Counted from the first letter of the stretch, positions 6,869 to 14,534 are shown. The stretch: 41,872 bases of DNA from Chitinophagaceae bacterium (GCA_020403425.1 JADBXR010000003.1:1-41872), one strand, 5' to 3'. The notes: generated from the letters alone by a model not told the origin. Numbers and translations: made by a program.

Positions 6869-6880
6869 TGTCAAGGAAAC

Positions 6881-7453
6881 CTATCTAAGGTCAATATCCT
6901 GTAGCTCCATATAAGTTATTACAGGATATATTCCCTGTACCCCCGTGTAATAATACCTGGCTGAACTGTGGAGATAGTCTTCGGGTAGTTTTGCCAGTCC
7001 TGCTTTACAGGGGTTTTGATGTATATAATCCACTTTCTGTTGGGTGAACCGGAGTGTCCGGCATTCTTTCGTGTCAAAAGAAGGTTCAAACACTTCGTGC
7101 AGTTTATTCCTGGCCCTATCTGCATGGTTGACCCACCCTGCCATCTTTTCCAGTATCTCTGTATTGCCCTGCATCTGTAATCGTTGCACGAGTGCATATG
7201 CCATGAACCGTTTGCCATTGGCAATGACCGTGTTGATAGAACCAGGTCCACTACTAAAGCCGATCAGTGCGTGTACATGTGAAGGCATGATCACATACGC
7301 TGCGATATGGTGTCGATGTTCACGGAGGTGATCGAACCATTTGTACACTGCTGCATATCCATCAGTCATTTGAAACAGTGGTAGCCACCTGACGCAGGTG
7401 AATGTGATGAAAAATATGCCATTGGGTTCTGTGATCTTTCTGCCGATACTCAT
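6881..7453 (-). CDS. REP-associated tyrosine transposase (RAYT, Y1/HUH family)
   Basis: This 190-residue protein is the usual length for a RAYT. The HUH metal-binding motif is in VIMPSHVHALIG (His59 and His61). The catalytic Tyr is Tyr143 in VDYIHQNPCKAGL, the hallmark C-terminal motif of the family. The N-terminal ITEPNGIFFITFTCVRWLPLF strand and the central KRFMAYAL helix also fit. RAYTs are single-copy, vertically kept relatives of IS200/IS605 transposases that cut and join at REP hairpins. The gene is bordered on both sides by copies of the GAAGAGTC palindrome, which is abundant in the window, so this enzyme is the obvious candidate to have spread it. All motifs look intact, and the gene is not accompanied by terminal structures typical of a complete IS200 copy. 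Confidence 0.88.
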   Translation of the reverse strand: MSIGRKITEPNGIFFITFTCVRWLPLFQMTDGYAAVYKWFDHLREHRHHIAAYVIMPSHVHALIGFSSGPGSINTVIANGKRFMAYALVQRLQMQGNTEILEKMAGWVNHADRARNKLHEVFEPSFDTKECRTLRFTQQKVDYIHQNPCKAGLAKLPEDYLHSSARYYYTGVQGIYPVITYMELQDIDLR

Positions 7454-7497
7454 GGGATCGTTTTTGTGAATGTAACAAAGAGTCGTATGCGATACAT

Positions 7498-7639
7498 TGC
7501 GGTTTATACGCTAAATGGTTATGTGGTTTCTGGCAGGAGTTGTGGTGTGGTGTGGGGAAGCTGTAATACTAAACGAAGAGTCCCCTTTGGGAGACTCTTC
7601 TGAGAAGTTCCTTTCGGGAGACTCTTCTGGGAAGGGAAA
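7498..7639 (+). repeat. 142-bp dispersed repeat, copy 1 (RAYT 5' flank)
   Basis: Starting at TGCGGTTTATAC, this block includes TGGCAGGAGTTGTGGTGTGG, the perfect hairpin at 7575-7600 (GAAGAGTC / GACTCTTC) and a second half-palindrome ending GACTCTTCTGGGAAGGGAA. It is closely matched by 9126-9266. It lies 45 nt upstream of the RAYT start codon. Confidence 0.8.
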
Positions 7640-7677
7640 TTGGATTTATGCAGATGTTTTTACATAATAGTTTATAT

Positions 7678-8403
7678 ATGCGATTGTATGTTCTGCTATT
7701 TTTCATTTCGCTCTCATCCTGCTCCCAACCCAAAATGGAGCTATCGAAAGAAGCTATTGTAAAGCATATTATACTATATGATGCTTCTGGAGACACTTCA
7801 AAGATCGGTGTGAATTTAAAGCAGACAGTTTGGTATTCAGATAGTTTTGCAATTGAGCAAATTTGTTTGTTTTCAGTTTTAGATAGCAGTGGTATAGTAA
7901 AACACACAAATCGAGTAGATCGATATCGATTTAATGACCTTCGCCGTAAGGCCATTTATGAATATCGGCATTTATCGGATTCTGCAGCGATATTGAATAA
8001 ATATTATCTGTTTGATACAACTGAGCTGATTAACGGCTGGAATTTTTCGGTAAACAGAGCTGGAAATCTCCAATACGATTCTGCAATAACACTTAGTGAT
8101 ACAATAATAGGAGCAGATAACTATAAGAGGATGAGACTTTATAGAACTTATTCCGGGATGAGCATCACAATGGATTGTGAGTTTAATTGCAATAGAAAAT
8201 ATACTGTTTTTGACTTTGATCCAAAACTAAGTTCAAGAGTCGGGTGCCCACTCGTTACTTTAATTACACGTTCGGGAATTGATCATTCTTTAATATCTAT
8301 TGATAAGATTGAATTTGTTTCCAATCAATTCACTGATTCAATTTCTAATGTATTAAAGGCATGGAAAGAAAACGAAAAGCGCTATCCAATTAATAACAAT
8401 TAG
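7678..8403 (+). CDS. Putative lipoprotein of unknown function
   Basis: I chose the ATG at 7678 over the one at 7648 because it gives a compact lipoprotein signal, MRLYVLLFFISLSSCSQ, with a lipobox Cys at residue 15. The mature protein of about 225 residues has alternating strands and helices (for example EIQ-like YRFNDLRRKAIYEYRHL) but no motif I recognise. It is probably anchored to the periplasmic face of a membrane. The gene is enclosed by REP-like repeats at 7498-7639 and 8429-8468, and is A+T-rich like the other accessory genes. No operon partner is evident. Confidence 0.7.
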   Translation: MRLYVLLFFISLSSCSQPKMELSKEAIVKHIILYDASGDTSKIGVNLKQTVWYSDSFAIEQICLFSVLDSSGIVKHTNRVDRYRFNDLRRKAIYEYRHLSDSAAILNKYYLFDTTELINGWNFSVNRAGNLQYDSAITLSDTIIGADNYKRMRLYRTYSGMSITMDCEFNCNRKYTVFDFDPKLSSRVGCPLVTLITRSGIDHSLISIDKIEFVSNQFTDSISNVLKAWKENEKRYPINNN

Positions 8404-8428
8404 TAAAAGTTTATTCCGTAAGTGCTTC

Positions 8429-8468
8429 CTTCTCAGAAGAGTCTCCCAACGGGGACTCTTCTGAGAAG
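8429..8468. repeat. REP-like palindrome with a long stem
   Basis: The arms CTTCTCAGAAGAGTC and GACTCTTCTGAGAAG are exact reverse complements around a short loop (TCCCAACGG-type). This is the longest perfect stem of the family in the window. It lies between two same-strand genes and could also work as a transcript-stabilising or terminating hairpin, but no T run follows. Confidence 0.8.
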
Positions 8469-8491
8469 AGAGAATAAAACGATATAAAAAA

Positions 8492-9091
8492 ATGGACTAT
8501 ACGATCATCGCCCAAAAAATAATTGACCTGAAAAATAGGGACCTGGTAGTAAGGGAGAAACTTGTTAAAAGTGGGCAACTTGGCGATGGGTATAACGAAG
8601 AAATGAAAGAGTTACACAACAGGAATGCTGAACTGCTGAACGATATAATAGATGAGATCGGATATCCGACAATAAAGAAAGTTGGCAAAGAAGCAAACGA
8701 AGCTGCCTGGCTGGTGATACAACACTCGATCGTGAAACCAGCATTTATGAAAAAGAGTGCGGCATTATTGGAAATAGCGGTTAATGAAAATAACGCGGAC
8801 CCGAAAAGTTTAGCGTATCTGATTGACCGAATAGCAGTGTTGGAAGGCAAACCACAACTTTACGGAACTCAGTTTGACTGGGACGAGACCGGAAATTTGA
8901 ATCCCAATCTTTTTGATGACCTGGTCAAAGTAAATGAAAGAAGAAAATCTATCGGACTTAACACACTTGAGGAACAGACAGAGATGATCAGAAGGCGAGC
9001 CAAAAATGAAAATCAATCACCACCGGCAGACTTTGGAAAAAGAAAGCAGGAAATTGAAGAATGGAAAAAGAATGTCGGGTGGACAAAATAA
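8492..9091 (+). CDS. DUF6624-type protein
   Basis: This 199-residue cytoplasmic protein has no signal peptide. The pattern EANEAAWLVIQHSIVKPAFMKKSAALL, then AYLIDRIAVLEGKPQLYGTQF, matches the conserved core of the DUF6624 family (a W-L-x-x-Q-H motif, then DRx-x-x-x-G-x-P-Q-x-YGTQ). The function of that family is not known. The conserved His, Asp and Gln/Tyr residues suggest a binding or catalytic pocket. An ATG preceded by AAAAAA serves as start. It lies between a palindrome (8429-8468) and the second copy of the 142-bp repeat. DUF6624 genes often sit in variable regions, which fits the location. Confidence 0.7.
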   Translation: MDYTIIAQKIIDLKNRDLVVREKLVKSGQLGDGYNEEMKELHNRNAELLNDIIDEIGYPTIKKVGKEANEAAWLVIQHSIVKPAFMKKSAALLEIAVNENNADPKSLAYLIDRIAVLEGKPQLYGTQFDWDETGNLNPNLFDDLVKVNERRKSIGLNTLEEQTEMIRRRAKNENQSPPADFGKRKQEIEEWKKNVGWTK

Positions 9092-9125
9092 CACCAGTTA
9101 CGAATATCTCTTCTGGGAAGGGGAC

Positions 9126-9266
9126 TGCGGTTTATACGGAGGATAATTATTTGTTGTCTGGCAGGAGTTTGGTGTGATGTGGGGGAGTTGGAGTGCTAAG
9201 CGAAGAGTCCCCTTCGGGAGACTCTTCTGAGAAGTTCCTTTCGGGAGACTCTTCTGGGAAGGGAAT
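9126..9266 (+). repeat. 142-bp dispersed repeat, copy 2
   Basis: This block matches 7498-7639 from TGCGGTTTATAC through the hairpin at 9202-9227 (GAAGAGTC / GACTCTTC) to CTTCTGGGAAGGGAA. The two copies are direct repeats 1.6 kb apart that enclose the lipoprotein and DUF6624 genes. Further similarity reaches to GCAGATGT at about 9300. Confidence 0.78.
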
Positions 9267-9364
9267 TGTATTAGGTGGGAAATTGATATGCAGCAGATGT
9301 AATTGTATGCATTGGACTGATTGCTTCAATATTCAGTCAACAGAAAAACTGCTAAATTTGAATT

Positions 9365-10199
9365 ATGAGCAACATTAAACTTTTTGATAGCAGGCAAATA
9401 AGAACAGTTTGGAATGATGCTGAACAGAAATGGTATTTTGTAGCTGCTGATGTTATTCAGGTATTGACCGATACCCCTAACCCAACAGATTACATAAAGA
9501 AGATGCGTAAGCGGGATGAACTACTTTCGCAAGGGTGGGGACAACTTGTCACCCCCCTTTTGGTCGACACGACCGGAGGGAAACAGAAACTGAATTGTGC
9601 CAATGCACAAGGCCTTTTGAGAATTATCCAATCCATACCATCACCCAAAGCAGAACCATCAAGCTTTGGTTAGCACAGGTTGGCTCTGACAGATTAGACG
9701 AAATTGAAAATTCTGAATTGGCGACACAACGCACAAGAGAGCTATATAAACTTAAAGTTACCCTGACGATTGGATAGAGAAACGCATGCGAAGTATTGCT
9801 ATTCGTGAAGAACTGACCGGGGAATGGAAAAACAGAGGAGTGAAAGAACAAAAAGATTATGCTATCCTGACAGCAGAGATTTCGAAAGCTACTTTTGGTT
9901 TGACACCTTCTCAATACAAAAAAGTTAAAGGGTTGAAAAGCCAAAACCTTCGGGACCACATGAACGACCTTGAATTGATTTTTTCAATGTTGGGTGAAGC
10001 TTCTACAACTGCCATCGTAAAGACAAAAAATCCAGAAGGCTTTATTCAAAACAAAAAGGTCGCAAGACAAGGTGGAGCAGTTGCAGGTAAGGCAAGACGA
10101 GATCTTGAAACAAAAACAGGACAGAAAGTAGTATCATCTGAAAATTATTTGCCTGAACCAAACAAGAACAAAGAAATAGCTAAAGGGAAAAAGAAATAA
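9365..10199 (+). pseudogene. Bro-N-domain antirepressor-like gene, two frameshifts
   Basis: Three reading frames join into one Bro-N protein of about 277 residues. Frame one (9365 to about 9655) gives the Bro-N start (VWNDAEQKWYFVAADVIQVL). Frame two (about 9655 to 9760) gives IKLWLAQVGSDRLDEIEN. Frame three (about 9762 to 10199) gives YPDDWIEKRMRSIAIREEL and a C-terminal part ending in a Lys-rich tail. Each change of frame equals the loss of one base, first after PSPKAEP and then after RTRELYKLK. Bro-N proteins are phage antirepressors or DNA-binding proteins of selfish elements. Two independent single-base deletions suggest a decayed gene; assembly error in homopolymer-poor sequence is less likely. 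The downstream part has its own ATG at 9786 and might still be translated. Confidence 0.82.
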
Positions 10200-10271
10200 C
10201 CCACACAAGGCAAGCAGATCTGCAAGACACACAAAACCTGACAAAAAACCGACCTTCTCTTCTGTGAAGGG

Positions 10272-10315
10272 AGCCTGTCCTGCTGTAAACAGGCTGACGG
10301 GCTTTCTCTTTTTTT
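10272..10315 (+). terminator. Probable rho-independent terminator
   Basis: The arms AGCCTG (10272) and CAGGCT (10290) form a hairpin, followed after a short GC-rich stretch by CTTTCTCTTTTTTT. It ends the Bro-N transcript and marks the border between the accessory region and the chromosomal genes. Confidence 0.5.
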
Positions 10316-10347
10316 GGCTAACTTGAATACCCGATAAAGCAAAACCT

Positions 10348-11919
10348 ATGCACCCTTACCGTTTCCTCAGACCATTCTCTTTCCTGATCCTGACCTTGTT
10401 GTCCTTTGTTGCGTTGGCCCAGAACAAAATGCTTGCCAGCGATCCCAATGCCTCCTACCGTCCACCGGTATTTACGGATGCAGACAGGCTGGAGAAGCTC
10501 TCGGCTTATTTTCCGCTGGTTGAAAAACTGTACAAGGACTATGCGGCGAAGAATCATTTCCCCGGTTATGCATTCGGGATCATGCTGGATGGTAAACTGG
10601 TCTTTTCGGGTGGCGGAGGATATACCGACATAGAGAAGAAGATACCGGCCACTACCCGGTCCATGTTCCGCATCGCTTCCATGAGCAAGAGTTTCACTTC
10701 CATGGCCATACTGAAGTTGCGCGATGAGGGCAAACTGAAACTGGATGACCCCGTATATCTCTATATCCCTGAAATGAAAGGACAGAAAATGACCAAGGAT
10801 GCCCCTGAGATCACCATCCGTCATTTATTGACCCATTCGGCCGGTTTCCCGGAAGACAATCCCTGGGGCGACCGCCAGCTGGCGGATACGGATGCGGAAC
10901 TGATCGCCATGATCAAAAAGGGGATCTCATTCTCCAATGCCCCCGGTATTGCCTATGAGTACAGTAATATGGGTTTTGCGATGCAGGGTTACATCATCAA
11001 AAAAGTGACGGGCATGCCTTACAGCGATTATATCGAGAAATATATCTGGAAACCCTTGGGCATGCAGCAGGCACAATGGGAGTACACCAAAGTACCTGCG
11101 AATGAACTGGCACATGGGTATCGCTGGGTCAATGATGACTGGAAAGAAGAAGCCTTGTTGCACGATGGTATCTACGGGGCCATGGGCGGCATGATCACTT
11201 CCATCGAATCGTTCAGTAAATATATGGCTTTGCACCAACAGGCCTGGCCCGTACGGAACGATGCAGATGCCGGTCCGCTGAAAAGAAGTTCCCTGCGCGA
11301 AATGCACCAGCCCTGGCGTTTTGCTTCGCTGAATGCCGGATACCGATATCCCAGCGGACGCGCCTGTGCGCAGGCTGCTGCCTATGCCTACGGACTGCGC
11401 TGGGCCGAAGACTGCGAGGGACGTGAGACCGTGGGGCATACCGGTGGACTGCCCGGTTTTGGCAGTAACTGGTCCTTTGCACCACAGTATGGGTTGGGTG
11501 TCATGTTCTTTGCCAATGTGACCTATGCCCCTACTGCTTTTGCGAATGTGATGGTGATGGATACCTTGCTGCGTCTCTCTACGCTACAAGCCCGTCAATT
11601 ACCACCTTCCGACATATTGACCAAACGGAGGGATCAATTGGTGAAGCTATTGCCTGACTTTACCGGTGCGGAGAAGGCTGGCATTTTTGCCGAGAATTTC
11701 TTTGCCGATTATTTTACGGATGCCCTGAAGAAAGAAGCCAATGCGGTATTTGCCAAAGCCGGCAAAATACTGTCCGTGCAGGAACTGGTTCCAGAGAACC
11801 AACTGCGTGGTCATTTCATCCTGGAAGGCGAAAGGGCCAATGTTTGGGTAAGCTTTACCCTTACGCCCGAAAACCCCGCACTGATACAGGAATATCATAT
11901 CCGGGCGATAGAAAAATAA
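10348..11919 (+). CDS. Secreted serine hydrolase, beta-lactamase class C fold
   Basis: This 523-residue protein has a signal peptide ending VALAQ (about 1-25). The beta-lactamase (PF00144) domain shows the SxxK motif as SMSK (Ser111, Lys114), YxN as YSN (205-207) and the third motif as HTGG in VGHTGGLPGFGSNW. A C-terminal region of about 110 residues (after LPPSDILTKRRDQL) is a separate small domain with alternating strands. Such proteins are DD-peptidases, D-aminopeptidases or esterases of the periplasm; resistance to beta-lactams should not be assumed. The gene is transcribed alone, before an A+T-rich island, and has core-like codon use. Confidence 0.85.
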   Translation: MHPYRFLRPFSFLILTLLSFVALAQNKMLASDPNASYRPPVFTDADRLEKLSAYFPLVEKLYKDYAAKNHFPGYAFGIMLDGKLVFSGGGGYTDIEKKIPATTRSMFRIASMSKSFTSMAILKLRDEGKLKLDDPVYLYIPEMKGQKMTKDAPEITIRHLLTHSAGFPEDNPWGDRQLADTDAELIAMIKKGISFSNAPGIAYEYSNMGFAMQGYIIKKVTGMPYSDYIEKYIWKPLGMQQAQWEYTKVPANELAHGYRWVNDDWKEEALLHDGIYGAMGGMITSIESFSKYMALHQQAWPVRNDADAGPLKRSSLREMHQPWRFASLNAGYRYPSGRACAQAAAYAYGLRWAEDCEGRETVGHTGGLPGFGSNWSFAPQYGLGVMFFANVTYAPTAFANVMVMDTLLRLSTLQARQLPPSDILTKRRDQLVKLLPDFTGAEKAGIFAENFFADYFTDALKKEANAVFAKAGKILSVQELVPENQLRGHFILEGERANVWVSFTLTPENPALIQEYHIRAIEK

Positions 11920-12102
11920 ATAGCGCGTTATGCTATTGAAAGATGTGACAATGTTTGCATAGACAGATAAAGTTTCGATTATAGAGTGATTGATGCAATT
12001 AATTTTAATCAACCGTTCTTTGGACAGACTTCTTAGGTTCGGTTCCAAGTGAATTCGAAGGCATCAAGATGTGAAGCATATTTTAGCAGAGGCCAAAACG
12101 GT

Positions 12103-12351
12103 CTAATAGGGTATATGCTTTAAATATTGGTTACCTACAATAGTGGCAAATGCACCAGGGTCAATATCATATACTTTACAAAGCTCATAAAGTGTAATCA
12201 TATCCAACAGTTGGTGACCATTTTCTATTTTACTAAGTTTACTAATAGCTATTCCCGACTCCATAGCTGCATATTTTATGCCAATGTTTTGACTTTCTCT
12301 GATTTCTTTCATCAGGCTTCCACATATGGTATTAATGATATGCTTACTCAT
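12103..12351 (-). CDS. Small XRE-family helix-turn-helix regulator
   Basis: Starting from the ATG at 12351, this is an 82-residue single-domain protein. The XRE fold is visible as an N-terminal helix (LMKEIRESQNIG), the HTH (KYAAMESGIAISKLSKIENG) and the closing helices (MITLYELCKVYDIDPGAF). A longer start at 12384 adds 11 residues without family support. It is likely a DNA-binding repressor. It is divergent from the Cys-rich lipoprotein gene at 12507, with 155 bp of A+T-rich DNA between the two starts, so it may control that gene pair. Confidence 0.8.
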   Translation of the reverse strand: MSKHIINTICGSLMKEIRESQNIGIKYAAMESGIAISKLSKIENGHQLLDMITLYELCKVYDIDPGAFATIVGNQYLKHIPY

Positions 12352-12506
12352 CTGCAGAAATATTTTTTTCGAATTTAGAAACAAAAAAAGCTATTGAAAC
12401 CTATGTGCAAATTTGCACTTTAACTAAATTCACATCATAAATATAAAAACAATTAGTTAATGATATCTTTTCTTTACTATCAAAAATTATCCTAAATCAC
12501 GCTTCT

Positions 12507-13289
12507 ATGAAACTTAAAATTTCAATGTTTGTAGGGATTTTATTAACCGCAGCATTTATTTTTATAGCATGCTCTAAACAACACGAGCTACTTATACCTA
12601 AAAACGAAAATCCACTAATTCAAGCTTTATTAGACTCAAAATCTTTTGCTAATCATAAATCGTATATAGAATCAAAAGGCACAATTGCATATTCTAAGAT
12701 TAAAGAAATTTCAGTTCCTCTTGGAAATAATGAAACGGCAACAGGATTCGTTATACCAGTACAAAGAGGGAGTAATCTTGTCGGATATGTAGAAATTATC
12801 GATTTAAAAAATACTAAATTGCTACCGAATAAGGATACATATGGAATGAATTTTGTAGATTTAAATGATTTTTCAATGACTACAAAATCTGGTAAGGTTC
12901 AGATGATAGATTTGAATTATGATAACTTTCTACACACTAATGTAATAGTGGAAAACAATAAAATTATATCATGGAAAAGTGTCGGATTATCGAAAGATTT
13001 ATTGTTGAAATATAAAGATCTAAAGAAGGGACAGGTTGAAGAGTTTAATAAAGAGATAGGCACTAATAGTACGGATTTAAAAACAAAAGTTGTAAAAGCT
13101 GCCATCTATACACTATGCGACAGCGACGGCAACAGTAACATCTCGTTTGGCGAATGTTACAAGTGTGCTCAAGATGCTATTGACTCAAATGGTACTTCGA
13201 GTTTTATTTGCGATTTCCCTGGCATCGGATGGTTTAGTTGTTGGGGTACATCCTCTGCTGCCTGTTTATACATTTCGGCAAAATATTGA
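12507..13289 (+). CDS. Lipoprotein with a six-cysteine C-terminal tail
   Basis: This 260-residue protein has a lipoprotein signal peptide, with lipobox FIAC and lipidated Cys22. The middle (about 45-195) is rich in beta strands with Lys and Asn. The last 55 residues carry six Cys (LCDSDGN, GECYKCAQ, FICDF, FSCWG, AACLY) in a Gly/Ser/Thr-rich, mildly hydrophobic context, which suggests a disulfide-bonded module. I do not recognise the family. The A+T content is far higher than in the flanking genes, so it was probably acquired. It is followed 37 nt downstream by a small two-helix membrane protein in the same direction, with the XRE gene divergent upstream. A secreted-peptide precursor with a cognate membrane partner is one possible reading, held loosely. 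Confidence 0.6.
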   Translation: MKLKISMFVGILLTAAFIFIACSKQHELLIPKNENPLIQALLDSKSFANHKSYIESKGTIAYSKIKEISVPLGNNETATGFVIPVQRGSNLVGYVEIIDLKNTKLLPNKDTYGMNFVDLNDFSMTTKSGKVQMIDLNYDNFLHTNVIVENNKIISWKSVGLSKDLLLKYKDLKKGQVEEFNKEIGTNSTDLKTKVVKAAIYTLCDSDGNSNISFGECYKCAQDAIDSNGTSSFICDFPGIGWFSCWGTSSAACLYISAKY

Positions 13290-13326
13290 TATATCAAAAT
13301 CTTTGTTAAGAAACGTGGAGGCACCT

Positions 13327-13530
13327 ATGGAAAACATACTTAGTATTTCTCTTTTTATAATAGCCATTTGCCTGATTCTTTTCAGCATATATGATGTTTA
13401 CAAAAACAGATATGTGACCAAAAGACAACGAGCCAATTTTTTATTTATGATTCTGGCTCTTCCAGTTGCAGGCTCATTGATCTATTACTTTTTAAAAGTA
13501 TTTCTAATTAATACAGTGAAAAGAGATTGA
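13327..13530 (+). CDS. Small two-TM membrane protein, PLDc_N-like
   Basis: From the ATG at 13327 this is a 67-residue protein with two hydrophobic helices (ILSISLFIIAICLILFSIY and FLFMILALPVAGSLIYYFL) joined by a basic loop. The second helix carries the P-x-x-G-x-x-x-Y pattern of the PLDc_N family, which occurs at the N-terminus of cardiolipin synthases and in small proteins linked to bacteriocin-immunity or sigma-factor control. A start at 13147 would run through the upstream lipoprotein gene in another frame and is unlikely. Its place right after the Cys-rich lipoprotein suggests co-transcription and perhaps a protective role for the producer. Confidence 0.6.
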   Translation: MENILSISLFIIAICLILFSIYDVYKNRYVTKRQRANFLFMILALPVAGSLIYYFLKVFLINTVKRD

Positions 13531-13637
13531 TAAAAGTCAGTCTGATCGATCAGACTTTGATCCTGTTGGCAGACAGGGCATGGACAGAATATACATCTTA
13601 TCCGCTATTGTATAAATCTGCAGGCGTCAGGCAGGTC

Positions 13638-13645
13638 TAGTTTTG
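13638..13645 (+). promoter_or_regulatory. Bacteroidota -7 promoter motif for the HMA gene
   Basis: TAGTTTTG fits TAnnTTTG. It lies 22 nt before the ATG at 13668, so the GTG at 13647 would be too close to the expected transcription start to serve as start codon. No well-spaced TTG -33 element is evident. Confidence 0.5.
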
Positions 13646-13667
13646 TGTGAAACAAATCTTAGATCAA

Positions 13668-13883
13668 ATGACACACAGTTATCGTGTGACCGGCATCACC
13701 TGCGCCGGTTGCGAAAAGAAAGTAAAGAAGGCATTGACAGAGATCCCCGCTGTTACAGAGGTGAACATTGACCGCACCAGCGAGACCGTAACAGTGACCA
13801 TGGATACGCATCTCCCTGTGGAAACACTCAGGTCCGCATTACAGGCTTATCCCAAATACCAGGTACTGGAACAGAAAGGCTGA
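13668..13883 (+). CDS. Heavy-metal-associated (HMA) domain protein
   Basis: This protein of about 71 residues is a single HMA fold. The metal-binding loop GITCAGCEKKV with CxxC lies at the N-terminus, followed by the usual beta-alpha-beta-beta-alpha-beta order (LTEIPAVTEVNIDRTSETVTVTM). Free HMA proteins carry Cu(I) to a P-type ATPase or sense copper, but no metal ATPase gene is visible nearby. I chose ATG 13668 because the -7 motif lies just upstream; a GTG at 13647 would add seven residues. The gene converges on the His/Cys-repeat protein. Confidence 0.85.
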   Translation: MTHSYRVTGITCAGCEKKVKKALTEIPAVTEVNIDRTSETVTVTMDTHLPVETLRSALQAYPKYQVLEQKG

Positions 13884-13902
13884 TACTGCCGGAAAGGGTG
13901 GA

Positions 13903-14430
13903 CTATTGTTTCAGTGGTTTACCTACTTCCACGCTGCAGTCATGTCCGGGCTGCCCATGTGGTGGATTCAACTTTACACCGGCAGTATTGGGAACAGCGG
14001 GCTGCGGTGCCGCAGGTGCCGCAGGTTTTGCATTCAAAGGAGCGCCCACGGCAATATCGCAGCGGTGACCGGGTTGTCCATGTGCCGGATTCAACTTTGC
14101 CGTGTTTTTCACAGTGGGTGCTGCCGGTTGTACTGGTTTGGCGGGGGCAGCTTTTGGTGCCGGGGTCGCCGGCGCCTGTGTATTGACAATGGCCGTACCG
14201 GCAGTATTGTTCTTAGGTGGATTGATCATCATTCCCGGATAGGGCTGACCGGGTTTCATGGGTGGAGCAGCGGGCCTGGGTGCTGCCGGCGCCGAATTCA
14301 GCGGTGCCCCAACGGCGATATCGCAACGGTGACCCGGTAAACCATGTGCAGGATTGACAGCATTGGTCTGTGCCGGTGCCTGGGCAACAGCGGCCAGTAG
14401 AACAACGAGGAACAGCTTACTCTTTCTCAT
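13903..14430 (-). CDS. Secreted Pro/Ala-rich protein with three HGQPGHRCD repeats
   Basis: Starting at ATG 14430, this is a 175-residue protein with a signal peptide (MRKSKLFLVVLLAAVAQAPAQ). The mature protein holds three copies of a 20-residue block, NPAHG-L/Q-PGHRC-DIAVGAPLN. They lie near residues 26-46, 112-132 and 157-175, joined by Pro/Ala linkers (APATPAPKAAPAKP). Each block has two His and one Cys, so the protein may bind a metal or present Cys for anchoring. Blocks of this kind (HGxPGHRCD) recur in exported Bacteroidota proteins without a settled function. The last copy has diverged (HDCSVEVGKPL). It converges on the HMA protein gene, an additional hint towards metal handling. Confidence 0.72.
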   Translation of the reverse strand: MRKSKLFLVVLLAAVAQAPAQTNAVNPAHGLPGHRCDIAVGAPLNSAPAAPRPAAPPMKPGQPYPGMMINPPKNNTAGTAIVNTQAPATPAPKAAPAKPVQPAAPTVKNTAKLNPAHGQPGHRCDIAVGAPLNAKPAAPAAPQPAVPNTAGVKLNPPHGQPGHDCSVEVGKPLKQ

Positions 14431-14480
14431 ACTTAAAGATAGGCACAATTCTCAAAACGCAATAGCGGGCGATCGGGCAT

Positions 14481-14516
14481 ACAAAAGGCTGCAGTGTTCT
14501 TACTGCAGCCTTTTGT
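14481..14516 (-). terminator. Terminator hairpin at the end of the peptidase operon
   Basis: The arms ACAAAAGGCTGCAGT (14481-14495) and ACTGCAGCCTTTTGT (14502-14516) are perfect reverse complements around a 6-nt loop, with a T run built into the stem end. It lies between the operon end (14535) and the start of the His/Cys-repeat gene (14430), and can separate the two minus-strand units. Confidence 0.85.
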
Positions 14517-14534
14517 ATGAGAAACAGTGATTGC

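Noticed and set aside
7498..9266. Complete composite transposon made by the 142-bp repeats
   Set aside because: No target-site duplication is visible and the RAYT lies outside the enclosed segment, so only a possible passive element is supported.
10348..11919. Calling the class-C-fold proteins (also 20075-21160) AmpC beta-lactamases
   Set aside because: SxxK and YSN are shared by DD-peptidases, aminopeptidases and esterases, and neither context nor length supports resistance.
12025..12060. GGTTCGGTTCCAAG resembling a tRNA T-loop end
   Set aside because: No acceptor, D or anticodon arm is found on either strand around it, so it is likely chance.
13147..13326. Longer start for the small membrane protein
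   Set aside because: It overlaps the lipoprotein coding sequence in another frame and adds residues without family support.
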